A stretch of DNA of 64,000 nt from positions 1 to 64,000 of the forward strand of contig NZ_JAAILI010000086.1 of assembly GCF_012650175.1 (NCBI RefSeq), read 5' to 3'. The notes below the pieces were generated by a model. The model was not told the DNA's origin. It made no database searches and was given only the letters and a program-made list of their open reading frames with translations. The position numbers were made by a program, and so were the translations under genes. Source of the stretch: Sphingomonas sp. S2M10 (GTDB taxonomy: Bacteria; Pseudomonadota; Alphaproteobacteria; Sphingomonadales; Sphingomonadaceae). Below, in pieces: positions 33,834 through 41,491 of this stretch. Each line of letters begins with the position of its first letter. Positions within the stretch are counted from its first letter, which is position 1.

Positions 33834-35402
33834 TCAATGCCGGAAGTGGCGCATCCCCGTGAACACCATCGCCAGCCCCGCCTCGTCGGCCGCCGCGATG
33901 ACCTCGTCGTCGCGGATCGAGCCGCCCGGCTGGATCACTGCCGTCGCCCCGGCTTCCACCGCTGCGAGCAGACCGTCCGCGAAGGGGAAGAAGGCGTCCG
34001 ACGCCACCGCCGAGCCGATCGTGCGCGGGGTCGCCCAGCCGGCCTTTTCGGCGGCGTCCTTGGCCTTCCACGCGGCGATGCGCGCGCTTTCCAGTCGGTT
34101 CATCTGGCCGGCGCCGACGCCCGCCGTGCTGCCGTCCTTGGCATAGACGATCGCGTTCGACTTGACGTGCTTGGCCACCGTCCAGGCGAACAGGCAGTCG
34201 GCCAGTTCCTGCTCGATCGGCTGGCGCTTGGTGACGACCTTGAGCTGGTCGCGCGTGACGATGCCGTTGTCGCGGCCCTGGACCAGCCAGCCGCCGGCGA
34301 TCGACTTGGCGAACAGCCCGGCGCGCGCCGGATCGGGCAGTTCGCCGGTGAGCAGCAGGCGGAGATTCTTCTTGGCCGCGAACAGCGCCAGCGCCTCTTC
34401 ATCCGCATCGGGGGCCACCACCACTTCGGTGAAGATGCCGGTGATCTGCTCGGCCGTCGCGCGGTCGAGCGGACGGTTGACCGCGATGATGCCGCCGAAC
34501 GCCGAGACGGTGTCGCAGGCGAACGCCTCCGCATAGGCCTCGGCGAGAGTCGCGCCGCTCGCCACGCCGCACGGATTGGCGTGCTTGACGATCACCGCGG
34601 TCGGCGGCCCGTCGCGGAATTCGCTGACCAGCTCGAGCGCCGCATCGGCGTCGTTGTAATTGTTGTAGCTGAGTTCCTTGCCCTGCAGCTGGCGGGCCTG
34701 GCCGATGCCGCGCGCGGACGGGCCGGTCGCGGCGTAGAAGGCCGCCTGCTGGTGCGGGTTCTCGCCATAGCGCAGCGCCTGGCCACGCTTCAGCGAGATG
34801 TTGAGCGTCTCGGGGAAAGCCTCGCCCTGATCGGCAAAGGCGAACCAGCTGGAGATCATCGCGTCATAGGCGGCGGTGGCGGCATAGGCCTTGGCGGCGA
34901 ACTTGCGGCGCTGGTCCAGCGTGGTCGTGCCGCCCATCACCAGCGCGTAATCGGCCGGATCGGTGACGATCGCCACCGATTCATGGTTCTTCGCGGCCGA
35001 GCGCACCATCGAGGGGCCGCCGATATCGATATTCTCGATGATCTCGTCGCGGTCCGCGCCCTTGGCGACGGTCTGGGCGAAGGGGTAGAGGTTGACCACG
35101 ACGAGGTCGATCGGCGCGATCTGGTGCTCGGCCATCGAGGCCTGATGCCCGGGATTGTCCCGCACCGAGAGCAGGCCGCCATGCACCTTGGGGTGCAGCG
35201 TCTTCACCCGGCCGTCCATCATCTCCGGGAAGCCGGTGAGGTCGGAGATGTCGCGGACCTCCAGGCCAGCGTTGCGGAGGGCGGTGGCGGTGCCGCCGGT
35301 CGAGACGAGCTCGACGCCCTGGGCGGCCAGCGCCTGGCCGAGTTCGACGATCCCGGTCTTGTCGGAGACCGAGAGGAGCGCGCGGGTGATCTTGATGTCC
35401 AT
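33834..35402 (-). CDS. purH: bifunctional AICAR transformylase / IMP cyclohydrolase
   Basis: The 522-residue enzyme carries out the last two steps of de novo purine synthesis. The N-terminal IMP cyclohydrolase begins ALLSVSDKTGIVELGQAL and includes STGGTATALRNAG and the MDGRVKTLHPKVHGGLL signature. The C-terminal transformylase has the catalytic Lys-His segment VKHANPCGVA near residue 266 and SNAIVYAKDGSTAGVGAGQMNR. Length and motifs are complete. It is 40 bp after the heparinase-like gene on the same strand, so it is probably the last gene of an rpe-heparinase-purH transcript. It ends opposite the flippase gene. Confidence 0.96.
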   Translation of the reverse strand: MDIKITRALLSVSDKTGIVELGQALAAQGVELVSTGGTATALRNAGLEVRDISDLTGFPEMMDGRVKTLHPKVHGGLLSVRDNPGHQASMAEHQIAPIDLVVVNLYPFAQTVAKGADRDEIIENIDIGGPSMVRSAAKNHESVAIVTDPADYALVMGGTTTLDQRRKFAAKAYAATAAYDAMISSWFAFADQGEAFPETLNISLKRGQALRYGENPHQQAAFYAATGPSARGIGQARQLQGKELSYNNYNDADAALELVSEFRDGPPTAVIVKHANPCGVASGATLAEAYAEAFACDTVSAFGGIIAVNRPLDRATAEQITGIFTEVVVAPDADEEALALFAAKKNLRLLLTGELPDPARAGLFAKSIAGGWLVQGRDNGIVTRDQLKVVTKRQPIEQELADCLFAWTVAKHVKSNAIVYAKDGSTAGVGAGQMNRLESARIAAWKAKDAAEKAGWATPRTIGSAVASDAFFPFADGLLAAVEAGATAVIQPGGSIRDDEVIAAADEAGLAMVFTGMRHFRH

Positions 35403-35442
35403 GGCCCGCCCCTCTCCCCAATCGGACGCGCCGGGGCAAGCC

Positions 35443-37173
35443 CTATTTGGACCGGTGGAATACCCAGTTCAGGCTGGCGCCGCCGGCGGGCGTCTCGCCA
35501 TGGATCACCAGCTGCTGGGTGGCGTGCGGACGGCCGCGCGCGTCGATCCACAGGCTCTCCTCGATCGCCAGCGTGCCGCCCTTGGCGCGGAACTGCCAGA
35601 GCGTGCCCGAGGCGGTGCGCAGGATCGCGCCGTGCCCGTCGGCGGTGGGGGAGGCCTCGACCTGCGGGGCGAGGTGGAAGCGCAAGGCGAACGACTTCGA
35701 GTCGATCCGCCGCTTGCCCGCGGGGAGCAGCAGATCCTCGCCGCGCAGGTCGCGCCCGTCGTGCGAGAGGGTGAGCTCGCGGCGATGGAGCAAGCCGAAG
35801 CGGCGGACATAGCCGTCCTGCGCCGCCTCGATCCGGCTGGCGTGCTCGGTTTCCTGCCGGACCAGCTCGACTTCGCTCACCCCGCGGCCGAGCGTGCCGT
35901 CGGCATGGATCGCGGTGGAGTTGCTGTCGCCCAGCGTCAGGGTCGAGTGGGCGGCGGTGGTGCGCAGACCCTGGACCAGCTCGGCGGGGAGGCGGGCATC
36001 GGCCGCGCGGCTGCCGCCGCAATTGACGACGATCCGGTCCGCGCCGTCCGAAAGCTCGAAGGCGAGGGTGGAGGCGCAGCCGGTCTGGGCGACGCGGGCG
36101 TCGGGCGGGGGCGCTGCGTCGAGGATCAGCACGGTGCCGGCACAGGACAGGCGCTGATAGCCCCAGTCGCGTGCCTGCTTGAGCGGGCGGGTGCGCACCC
36201 CGGTGGCCTCGATCGCCTGTTCGATCCACTCGCCGCCGATCGGCGCGCAGCCCTGCCAGCTGGAGAGGCCGCCATCGCCGTGGCACACGCCGAGCAGCGC
36301 CGCGACCATCCGGTTGAGCGCACCGAGCACGAAGGCGGGCGGCTCGATGCGGCGGGCGGCGTAGGTCTCGCAGAGCAGGGTGATCAGCTGGATCGCGTCG
36401 AGCTGGCCGTCCGGCGAGCGGCCGACGGTGCCGCCATCCTCATAGATGGAGGCCGTGATCGCGCGGTTGAGACCCGCCTCGGCAAAGGCGCGGCGCGGGT
36501 CGCCGCCCGGCAGCACCAGCCCGGCGACGGTGAGGCCCGCCCAGGCGGCCAGCCGGGGCACGCCCACCGGCACCTTGTCGGCGCTGCGATCGAGATGCCG
36601 GGCACCGCGGGCCAACGCGTGCATCACGCCCGAGCGATAGACCTGGTCGGTCGAGGACAGGATCAGCGGCGCATGCGCCACCCAGGCCAGAATGCGCCGG
36701 CCGACCAGATCGGGCCGCCAGGCGGGATCGGCGACCTGCTCGCCATGGACCTTGAGCCAGCGGCGCATCAGGTCCTCGGCAATCGGGGCGCCCTGCTGAC
36801 GGGTGGCGACGCTGGAGAGGTCGCGCAGCCAAGCAAAGCCCTGAAGATGCTGGGTGAAGCCGGGCGACCAATCGGGCTTGGCAAAATCGAGGCTCTCGAC
36901 CGCGCGGACCTCGCCGCACAGCCGCAGTTCGCCGTCGAGCAAGGCATTGCCCCGCTGCGGATCGCCGAAGAACGGATCGTCCGCGGCGGTGAGCAGCTTG
37001 AGCGGATGCCGGCCCTTCAGTCGCATCGCGTAGAGCGGCGAGCGCCAGGCGAGGCGCTGGAAGCGATCTGCGATGCGGTCGGCCAGCGACAGGCCGCGGT
37101 CGCCGCCTACCCGGATCAGCCGCTTGCCTTCCTCGACTCCGTCGGCGGCGGAGTCCGGCACGGACTCGGTCAA
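35443..37173 (-). CDS. heparinase II/III-like protein
   Basis: The 576-residue protein has the two-part build of heparinase II/III-like proteins: an all-alpha toroid in the N-terminal ~330 residues (for example DPAWRPDLVGRRILAWVAHAP and QLITLLCETYAARR), then a beta-sandwich domain with RIVVNCGGSRA, HSTLTLGDSNSTAI and RFGLLHRRELTLSHDGRDL, the region that holds the conserved catalytic-domain His in lyases. There is no signal peptide, so it probably acts in the cytoplasm, unlike secreted polysaccharide lyases. The start is TTG at 37173, overlapping the rpe stop as TTGA. Such a gene beside rpe and purH is common in sphingomonads, but its substrate is unknown. Confidence 0.8.
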   Translation of the reverse strand: MTESVPDSAADGVEEGKRLIRVGGDRGLSLADRIADRFQRLAWRSPLYAMRLKGRHPLKLLTAADDPFFGDPQRGNALLDGELRLCGEVRAVESLDFAKPDWSPGFTQHLQGFAWLRDLSSVATRQQGAPIAEDLMRRWLKVHGEQVADPAWRPDLVGRRILAWVAHAPLILSSTDQVYRSGVMHALARGARHLDRSADKVPVGVPRLAAWAGLTVAGLVLPGGDPRRAFAEAGLNRAITASIYEDGGTVGRSPDGQLDAIQLITLLCETYAARRIEPPAFVLGALNRMVAALLGVCHGDGGLSSWQGCAPIGGEWIEQAIEATGVRTRPLKQARDWGYQRLSCAGTVLILDAAPPPDARVAQTGCASTLAFELSDGADRIVVNCGGSRAADARLPAELVQGLRTTAAHSTLTLGDSNSTAIHADGTLGRGVSEVELVRQETEHASRIEAAQDGYVRRFGLLHRRELTLSHDGRDLRGEDLLLPAGKRRIDSKSFALRFHLAPQVEASPTADGHGAILRTASGTLWQFRAKGGTLAIEESLWIDARGRPHATQQLVIHGETPAGGASLNWVFHRSK

Positions 37174-37826
37174 GCCCCGCGCAGTGCCGCGATATTGGCG
37201 GCGTACTGGCTCGGCCCGCCGGTGAAGGTGGCGGTGCCGGCGACCAGCGCATTGGCGCCGGCGGCGATCGCCTTGGGGGCGGTCTCGCGGTCGATGCCGC
37301 CATCGACTTCCAGATCGATCGCGCGGCCGCTCGCCTCGATGCGGCGGCGCAGCTCGGTGATCTTGGGCAGCTGGCTCTCAAGGAACTTCTGCCCGCCGAA
37401 ACCCGGGTTGACGCTCATCACCAGAATCAGGTCGACCAGGTCCATCACATAATCGACCGCGTCCACCGGCGTGGACGGGTTGAGCACCACGCCGGCGCGC
37501 TTGCCCAGCGCCTTGATCGTCTGGAGCGTGCGGTGGAGGTGGGGGCCCGCCTCGGGGTGCACCGAGATCGTGTCCGCCCCGGCCTCGGCAAAGGCGGCGA
37601 GCATCGGATCGACCGGCGTGATCATCAGGTGTACGTCGAAATTCTTGGCCGAGTGCGGACGCAGCGCCTTCACCACGGCGGGGCCGATGGTGATGTTGGG
37701 CACGAAATGCCCGTCCATCACGTCGACATGTATCCAGTCGGCGCCCGCGGCGTCGATGGCGCGGACTTCCTCGCCGAGCCGTGCGAAATCGGCGGAGAGG
37801 ATCGAAGGGGCGATGCGGACGGACAT
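37170..37826 (-). CDS. rpe: ribulose-phosphate 3-epimerase
   Basis: The 218-residue TIM-barrel enzyme interconverts ribulose-5-phosphate and xylulose-5-phosphate in the pentose phosphate pathway. It shows APSILSADFARLGEEV, the metal-binding HVDVMDGHFVPNITIGP and VDVHLMI-type (FDVHLMITPVDP) segments, and the C-terminal EVDGGIDRETAPKAIAAGANALVAG phosphate site. AGGAGA lies a few bases before its ATG. It heads the rpe-heparinase-purH cluster, 130 bp after rsmB on the same strand; that gap carries DnaA-box-like sequences. Confidence 0.95.
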   Translation of the reverse strand: MSVRIAPSILSADFARLGEEVRAIDAAGADWIHVDVMDGHFVPNITIGPAVVKALRPHSAKNFDVHLMITPVDPMLAAFAEAGADTISVHPEAGPHLHRTLQTIKALGKRAGVVLNPSTPVDAVDYVMDLVDLILVMSVNPGFGGQKFLESQLPKITELRRRIEASGRAIDLEVDGGIDRETAPKAIAAGANALVAGTATFTGGPSQYAANIAALRGA

Positions 37827-37895
37827 GCTCGTCTCCTAGGCAAGGGCTGAGTCGGGCGCAACCGGAGGGCGGGGTGCCCACTGGTTGTGCACGGC

Positions 37896-37916
37896 TTCTC
37901 CACAGGGTTATCCACA
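37896..37916. promoter_or_regulatory. two DnaA-box-like 9-mers between rsmB and rpe
   Basis: TTATCCACA at 37908-37916 is an exact match to the DnaA-box consensus. TTCTCCACA at 37896-37904 differs at one position, and the two lie on the same strand 12 bp apart. They sit about 70-90 bp upstream of rpe and beyond the rsmB stop. DnaA could regulate here or be titrated; there is no AT-rich unwinding region, so this does not look like an origin. Confidence 0.45.
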
Positions 37917-37956
37917 GCTTGCTGCGTGACGCAGACGAAGCGCCCCGTGGGTGCGA

Positions 37957-39237
37957 TCAGCGGCGGCGAAACCGGGCGATGAAGAAGCCGTCCAGACCGC
38001 CCTGCTCGGCCAGCATGCCGGGCAGCACGCGCACCGAACCGTCCTCCCGGGGCGCGATGCCCGCAGGGAGCTCCTGCGCGGTTGCGGGCACCAGTTCGAA
38101 CTCGGGATGCGCGGCGAGGAAGGGGGCGAGATGGGCCTCGCCTTCCTTGGGCTCCAGCGAGCAGGTGGCGAAGACCAGCGTCCCGCCCGGCTTCACCCAG
38201 GCGGCGGCGCGGTTCAGCAGCTTGGCCTGGAGCTCGGCCATCTCGGTAACCAGCGACGGCCGGACGCGGTGAAGCACGTCCGGGTGGCGGCGGAAGATGC
38301 CGGTGGCGCTGCACGGCGCGTCGAGCAGCACCGCATCGGCCGGGGCGGCGGGGCTCCAGCTCAGCAGGTCGGCGGTGACGATCTGCGCATACAGGCCGGT
38401 GCGCTCCAGATTTTCGCGGAGGCGGGCAAGGCGATTCTCGGCAACGTCCACCGCGGTCACCTGCCAGCCGGCGGCGGCGAGCTGGAGCGTCTTGCCGCCG
38501 GGCGCGGCGCAGAGGTCGAGCGCGGTGCCGGTGCCTGCGCCGATCAGCCGGGCGGGGATCGAGGCGGCGAGATCCTGCACCCACCAGTCCCCCTCGGCAA
38601 AGCCGGGAAGGTCGGGGACGCTGGTGCCGGGTTCGAGCCGGGCGTGGCGCGGGGCGAGGCTGGTCGCGCCTTCCACCGTCACGCCGTCGGTCTTCAGGCT
38701 GAGGTCGAGCGGCGGCGGCGTCGCGATGGCCTCGCAGGCTGCCTGCACCATTGCCTCGCCCCAATGCGCCTGCCAGCGCAGCGCAACGGGATCGGGCAGA
38801 ATCGGCAGATCGGGCAGCGTGGCGTTGCCGCGCATCAGCGTGCCGAACACGCCGTGCACCAGCTTGCGCGGGCCGCCATCGACCAGCGGCAGCACCGTCG
38901 AGATCGCGGCATGGCCGGGGGTGCCGAGGGCGATGGCCTGGACCAGCGCGATGCGGAGGGCAAAGCGGGCCTTGGCGTCGTCGGGCAGGCGCTGGCGGGT
39001 GGCGGAATCGATCAGCGCGTCGAGATCGGGCAGGCGGCGCAGCGCCTCGGCGGCGATGGCGTGGGCCAAGCCGCGGTCGTTCGGCGCGAGCCCTTGCGCA
39101 GCGGAGTCGAGCGCCTGTTCCAGCGCCAGGCCGCGGCGCAGCACCGCATCGAGCAGCTTGAGCGCCGCGCGGCGGGCGGGGACGCCGGGGGCATCGGGCT
39201 CGGCGCCGGCCGGGCGGCGGGTGGTCGGGCGGGCCAT
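37957..39237 (-). CDS. rsmB: 16S rRNA m5C967 methyltransferase RsmB
   Basis: The 426-residue protein has an N-terminal NusB-like helical domain (AARRAALKLLDAVLRRGLALEQAL to about residue 130) and a C-terminal SAM-dependent RNA methyltransferase domain. The SAM site is ALDLCAAPGGKTLQLA. The two Cys residues of the RNA m5C catalytic mechanism are in VLLDAPCSATG and FATCSLEPKEGE. The start ATG at 39237 omits a longer N-terminal extension that lacks family similarity and would run into the promoter of the divergent gene. Confidence 0.92.
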   Translation of the reverse strand: MARPTTRRPAGAEPDAPGVPARRAALKLLDAVLRRGLALEQALDSAAQGLAPNDRGLAHAIAAEALRRLPDLDALIDSATRQRLPDDAKARFALRIALVQAIALGTPGHAAISTVLPLVDGGPRKLVHGVFGTLMRGNATLPDLPILPDPVALRWQAHWGEAMVQAACEAIATPPPLDLSLKTDGVTVEGATSLAPRHARLEPGTSVPDLPGFAEGDWWVQDLAASIPARLIGAGTGTALDLCAAPGGKTLQLAAAGWQVTAVDVAENRLARLRENLERTGLYAQIVTADLLSWSPAAPADAVLLDAPCSATGIFRRHPDVLHRVRPSLVTEMAELQAKLLNRAAAWVKPGGTLVFATCSLEPKEGEAHLAPFLAAHPEFELVPATAQELPAGIAPREDGSVRVLPGMLAEQGGLDGFFIARFRRR

Positions 39238-39257
39238 GGTCAGCGCACTCCCATCAT

Positions 39258-39285
39258 ATTGTATGCTCGTGCGTGCGCTACCCAA
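39258..39285 (-). promoter_or_regulatory. candidate promoter for rsmB
   Basis: On the minus strand TTGGGT (39285-39280) is followed 16 bases later by TACAAT (39263-39258), a good -10. That would give a short leader of about 14 nt before the rsmB ATG at 39237. The -35 is weak, so this is a moderate candidate. Confidence 0.4.
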
Positions 39286-39350
39286 CCGTTCACTTGACCA
39301 TGCTCCTTTGGGCGCCGACATGGGCCGGGCAACCAAGGAAGGCAATCCCG

Positions 39351-39512
39351 ATGGGCAAGCGACCCGACCATGTGCAGCCCCCGGCCTATCTCTCGAAGAG
39401 CCCGCCGGTGCCCAAGCCCGAACCGATGCAGCGGCCGGAAAAGGACCCGCTCGACAAGGATCCCGTCCGCTATGGCGACTGGGAGCTGAAGGGCATCGCG
39501 ATCGATTTCTGA
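39351..39512 (+). CDS. DUF1674 protein (SdhAF4-like)
   Basis: This small gene encodes 53 residues, from MGKRPDHVQPPAYLSK to the C-terminal DPVRYGDWELKGIAIDF. That last segment (Pro-x-Arg-Tyr-Gly-Asp-Trp-Glu-x-Lys-Gly-x-x-x-Asp-Phe) is the complete signature of DUF1674. In eukaryotes the family includes SDHAF4, a chaperone for the flavinylated SdhA subunit of succinate dehydrogenase; in alphaproteobacteria the same role is likely but unproven. AAGGAA at 39335-39340 lies ten bases before the ATG. It is divergent from rsmB and converges on msrA. Confidence 0.8.
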   Translation: MGKRPDHVQPPAYLSKSPPVPKPEPMQRPEKDPLDKDPVRYGDWELKGIAIDF

Positions 39513-39534
39513 CCGCTGAGCCTCCTCGCTGGCG

Positions 39535-40212
39535 TCAGTGCGCCAGCTGGGGGTAGGTCGATCGGAAGGCGGCGACCTTGGGCTGGTCCCAGCGCATGAT
39601 ATAGGGGTGCGTCGGGTGCCGCCAGAAGAAGTCCTGATGGTACTCCTCGGCCGGGTAGAAGCCGCCGGTCTCCAGCCTGGTGGTGATCGGCTTGCCGAAC
39701 GCCTTAGCGTGGGTCAGCTGGGCGATGTACGCTCCGGCGACGCGGCGCTGCTCGGCGTTCTGCGGGAAGATCGCGCTGCGATAGCTCGGGCCGCGATCAG
39801 GCCCCTGGCCGCCCTTCTGGGTGGGATCGTGGGCCACCGAGAAGAAGACGCGAAGCAGCGTGCCATAGCTGACCCGGGTGGGATCATAGACCACCTTCAC
39901 CGCCTCGGCATGGCCGGTCCGCTCGCCCTTGACCTGATCATAGGTAGCGGTGGCGGCGGTGCCGCCGGCATAGCCGCTGGTAACCGACTGAACGCCCTTC
40001 ACCGACTGGAACACCGCTTCCATGCCCCAGAAGCAGCCGCCGGCGAACACGGCCGTCTGCGGCTTCTTCGCCTTGGCGACGTCGATCGCGGGCGGCGGCA
40101 CCGCCACGGCGGCGACCTTCTCGATGCGCAACCCTCCGGCTGCGATCAGCAGGAAGGCGCCGCCGGCAAGGGCGGCAAGGGACAGCGGGAGCTTCAACGT
40201 GCGTCGGGTCAT
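39535..40212 (-). CDS. msrA: peptide methionine-S-sulfoxide reductase, exported form
   Basis: The 225-residue protein has an N-terminal hydrophobic segment (LPLSLAALAGGAFLLIAAGG) that is a signal or anchor, so this MsrA acts in the periplasm. The catalytic domain begins TAVFAGGCFWGMEAVF with the active-site Cys in GCFWG, followed by GYAGGTAATATYDQVKGERTGHAEAV and EYHQDFFW. It reduces the S-epimer of oxidised methionine in proteins. A resolving Cys is not visible in the C-terminal part. It lies 45 bp after the aminotransferase gene on the same strand. Confidence 0.9.
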   Translation of the reverse strand: MTRRTLKLPLSLAALAGGAFLLIAAGGLRIEKVAAVAVPPPAIDVAKAKKPQTAVFAGGCFWGMEAVFQSVKGVQSVTSGYAGGTAATATYDQVKGERTGHAEAVKVVYDPTRVSYGTLLRVFFSVAHDPTQKGGQGPDRGPSYRSAIFPQNAEQRRVAGAYIAQLTHAKAFGKPITTRLETGGFYPAEEYHQDFFWRHPTHPYIMRWDQPKVAAFRSTYPQLAH

Positions 40213-40257
40213 GATACCCCCATATAGGGATGCGGAAGCTCCCGCGTTACAGGTCCC

Positions 40258-41457
40258 TCAGCGCAGGTCGGCGCAAGCCGTCTGGATTCGGGTGCAGGCT
40301 TCGCGGAGCAGCGCCTCGGAGGTCGCATAGCTGATCCGCATCGCCGGTGACAGGCCGAACGCCGCACCGTGCACCGCCGCCACGCGGGCATCGTCGAGGA
40401 AATAGCCGATCATGTCCTCGTCGGTGGCGATAACCTTGCCCTTGGGTGTGGTCTTGCCGATCAGCGCGCTGAATTCGGGGTACACGTAGAACGCACCCTC
40501 GGGCGTGGGGCAGTGCAAGCCGTCGATTTCGTTGAGCATGCCGACGACCAGGTCGCGGCGCGTCTGGAAGGCGGCGGCGCGATCCTTGAGGAAGCTCTGG
40601 TCGCCGGTCAGCGCCGCGACGGCGGCCGCCTGGGCGATCGAGCATGGGTTCGAGGTCGACTGCGACTGGAGCTTGGCGATCGCCTTGATCAGCGGGGCCG
40701 GGCCGCCGGCGAAGCCGATGCGCCAGCCGGTCATCGCATAGGCCTTGGAGCAGCCGTTGACGGTGAGCGTACGCTCGTAGAGCGACGGGCAGACCTGCGC
40801 GATCGTGGCGAATTCGAAGCCGTCGTACAGGATGTGCTCGTACATATCGTCGGCGAACACCCAGACATGCGGGTGGCGCTCGATCACCTCGCCCAGCGCC
40901 TTGAGCTCGGCAGCCGAATAGGCGGCGCCGGTGGGGTTGGACGGCGAGTTGAGGATCACCCACTTGGTCTTGGGCGTGATCGCCGCCTCGAGCTGCTCGG
41001 GGGTGATCTTGTAGCCCTGGTCGGCACCGGCGGCGATGAACACCGGCGTGCCGCCCGCAAACTGAATTACGTCAGGATAGCTGACCCAATACGGCGCGGG
41101 CACGATCACCTCGTCGCCGGCTTCCACCGTGGCGACGATCGCGTTGAACAGCGTGTGCTTGCCGCCGACGTTGATCGTGACCTGCTGCGCAGTGTAGTCC
41201 AAGCCGTTGTCGCGCTTGAACTTCGCGATCACCGCGTCCTTCAGCTCGGGCGTGCCGTCGACATTGGTATACTTGGTCTTGCCGTCGCGGATCGCCTGGA
41301 TCGCGGCTTCCTTGACGAAGTCGGGCGTGTCGAAATCGGGCTCGCCGGCGCCCAGGCCGATCACGTCGACGCCGGCACGCTTCAGCTCGAACACGCGGCT
41401 GGTCATGGCGAGCGTGGCGGAGGGCTGGATGCGCTGGAGCGCGGCGGAGGTCTGCAT
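40258..41457 (-). CDS. aspartate aminotransferase (class I, Ib type)
   Basis: The 399-residue PLP enzyme transfers the amino group between aspartate and 2-oxoglutarate, and many alphaproteobacterial homologues also use prephenate. It begins QPSATLAMTSRVFELKRAGVDVIGLGAGEPDFDTP, the class Ib N-terminus, with TKYTNVDGTPELKDAV, the ILNSPSNPTGAAYS cofactor-binding loop and the PLP-lysine segment NGCSKAYAMTGWRIG near residue 235. The C-terminal Arg of MRISYATSE binds the substrate carboxylate. It lies between pabB and msrA on the same strand with 34 and 45 bp gaps, suggesting a common transcript. Confidence 0.92.
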   Translation of the reverse strand: MQTSAALQRIQPSATLAMTSRVFELKRAGVDVIGLGAGEPDFDTPDFVKEAAIQAIRDGKTKYTNVDGTPELKDAVIAKFKRDNGLDYTAQQVTINVGGKHTLFNAIVATVEAGDEVIVPAPYWVSYPDVIQFAGGTPVFIAAGADQGYKITPEQLEAAITPKTKWVILNSPSNPTGAAYSAAELKALGEVIERHPHVWVFADDMYEHILYDGFEFATIAQVCPSLYERTLTVNGCSKAYAMTGWRIGFAGGPAPLIKAIAKLQSQSTSNPCSIAQAAAVAALTGDQSFLKDRAAAFQTRRDLVVGMLNEIDGLHCPTPEGAFYVYPEFSALIGKTTPKGKVIATDEDMIGYFLDDARVAAVHGAAFGLSPAMRISYATSEALLREACTRIQTACADLR

Positions 41458-41491
41458 GAGTCTGAGCGCCTTTTCCGGGAAAGATGCGCGC

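Noticed and set aside
32360..33862. 500-codon overlapping frame inside the flippase gene on the same strand
   Set aside because: Out-of-frame shadow of the flippase; no ribosome-binding site and low-complexity Arg/Gly/Ala composition.
37827..37956. Replication origin at the DnaA-box pair
   Set aside because: Only two boxes, no AT-rich unwinding element and no typical origin neighbours such as hemE or dnaA.
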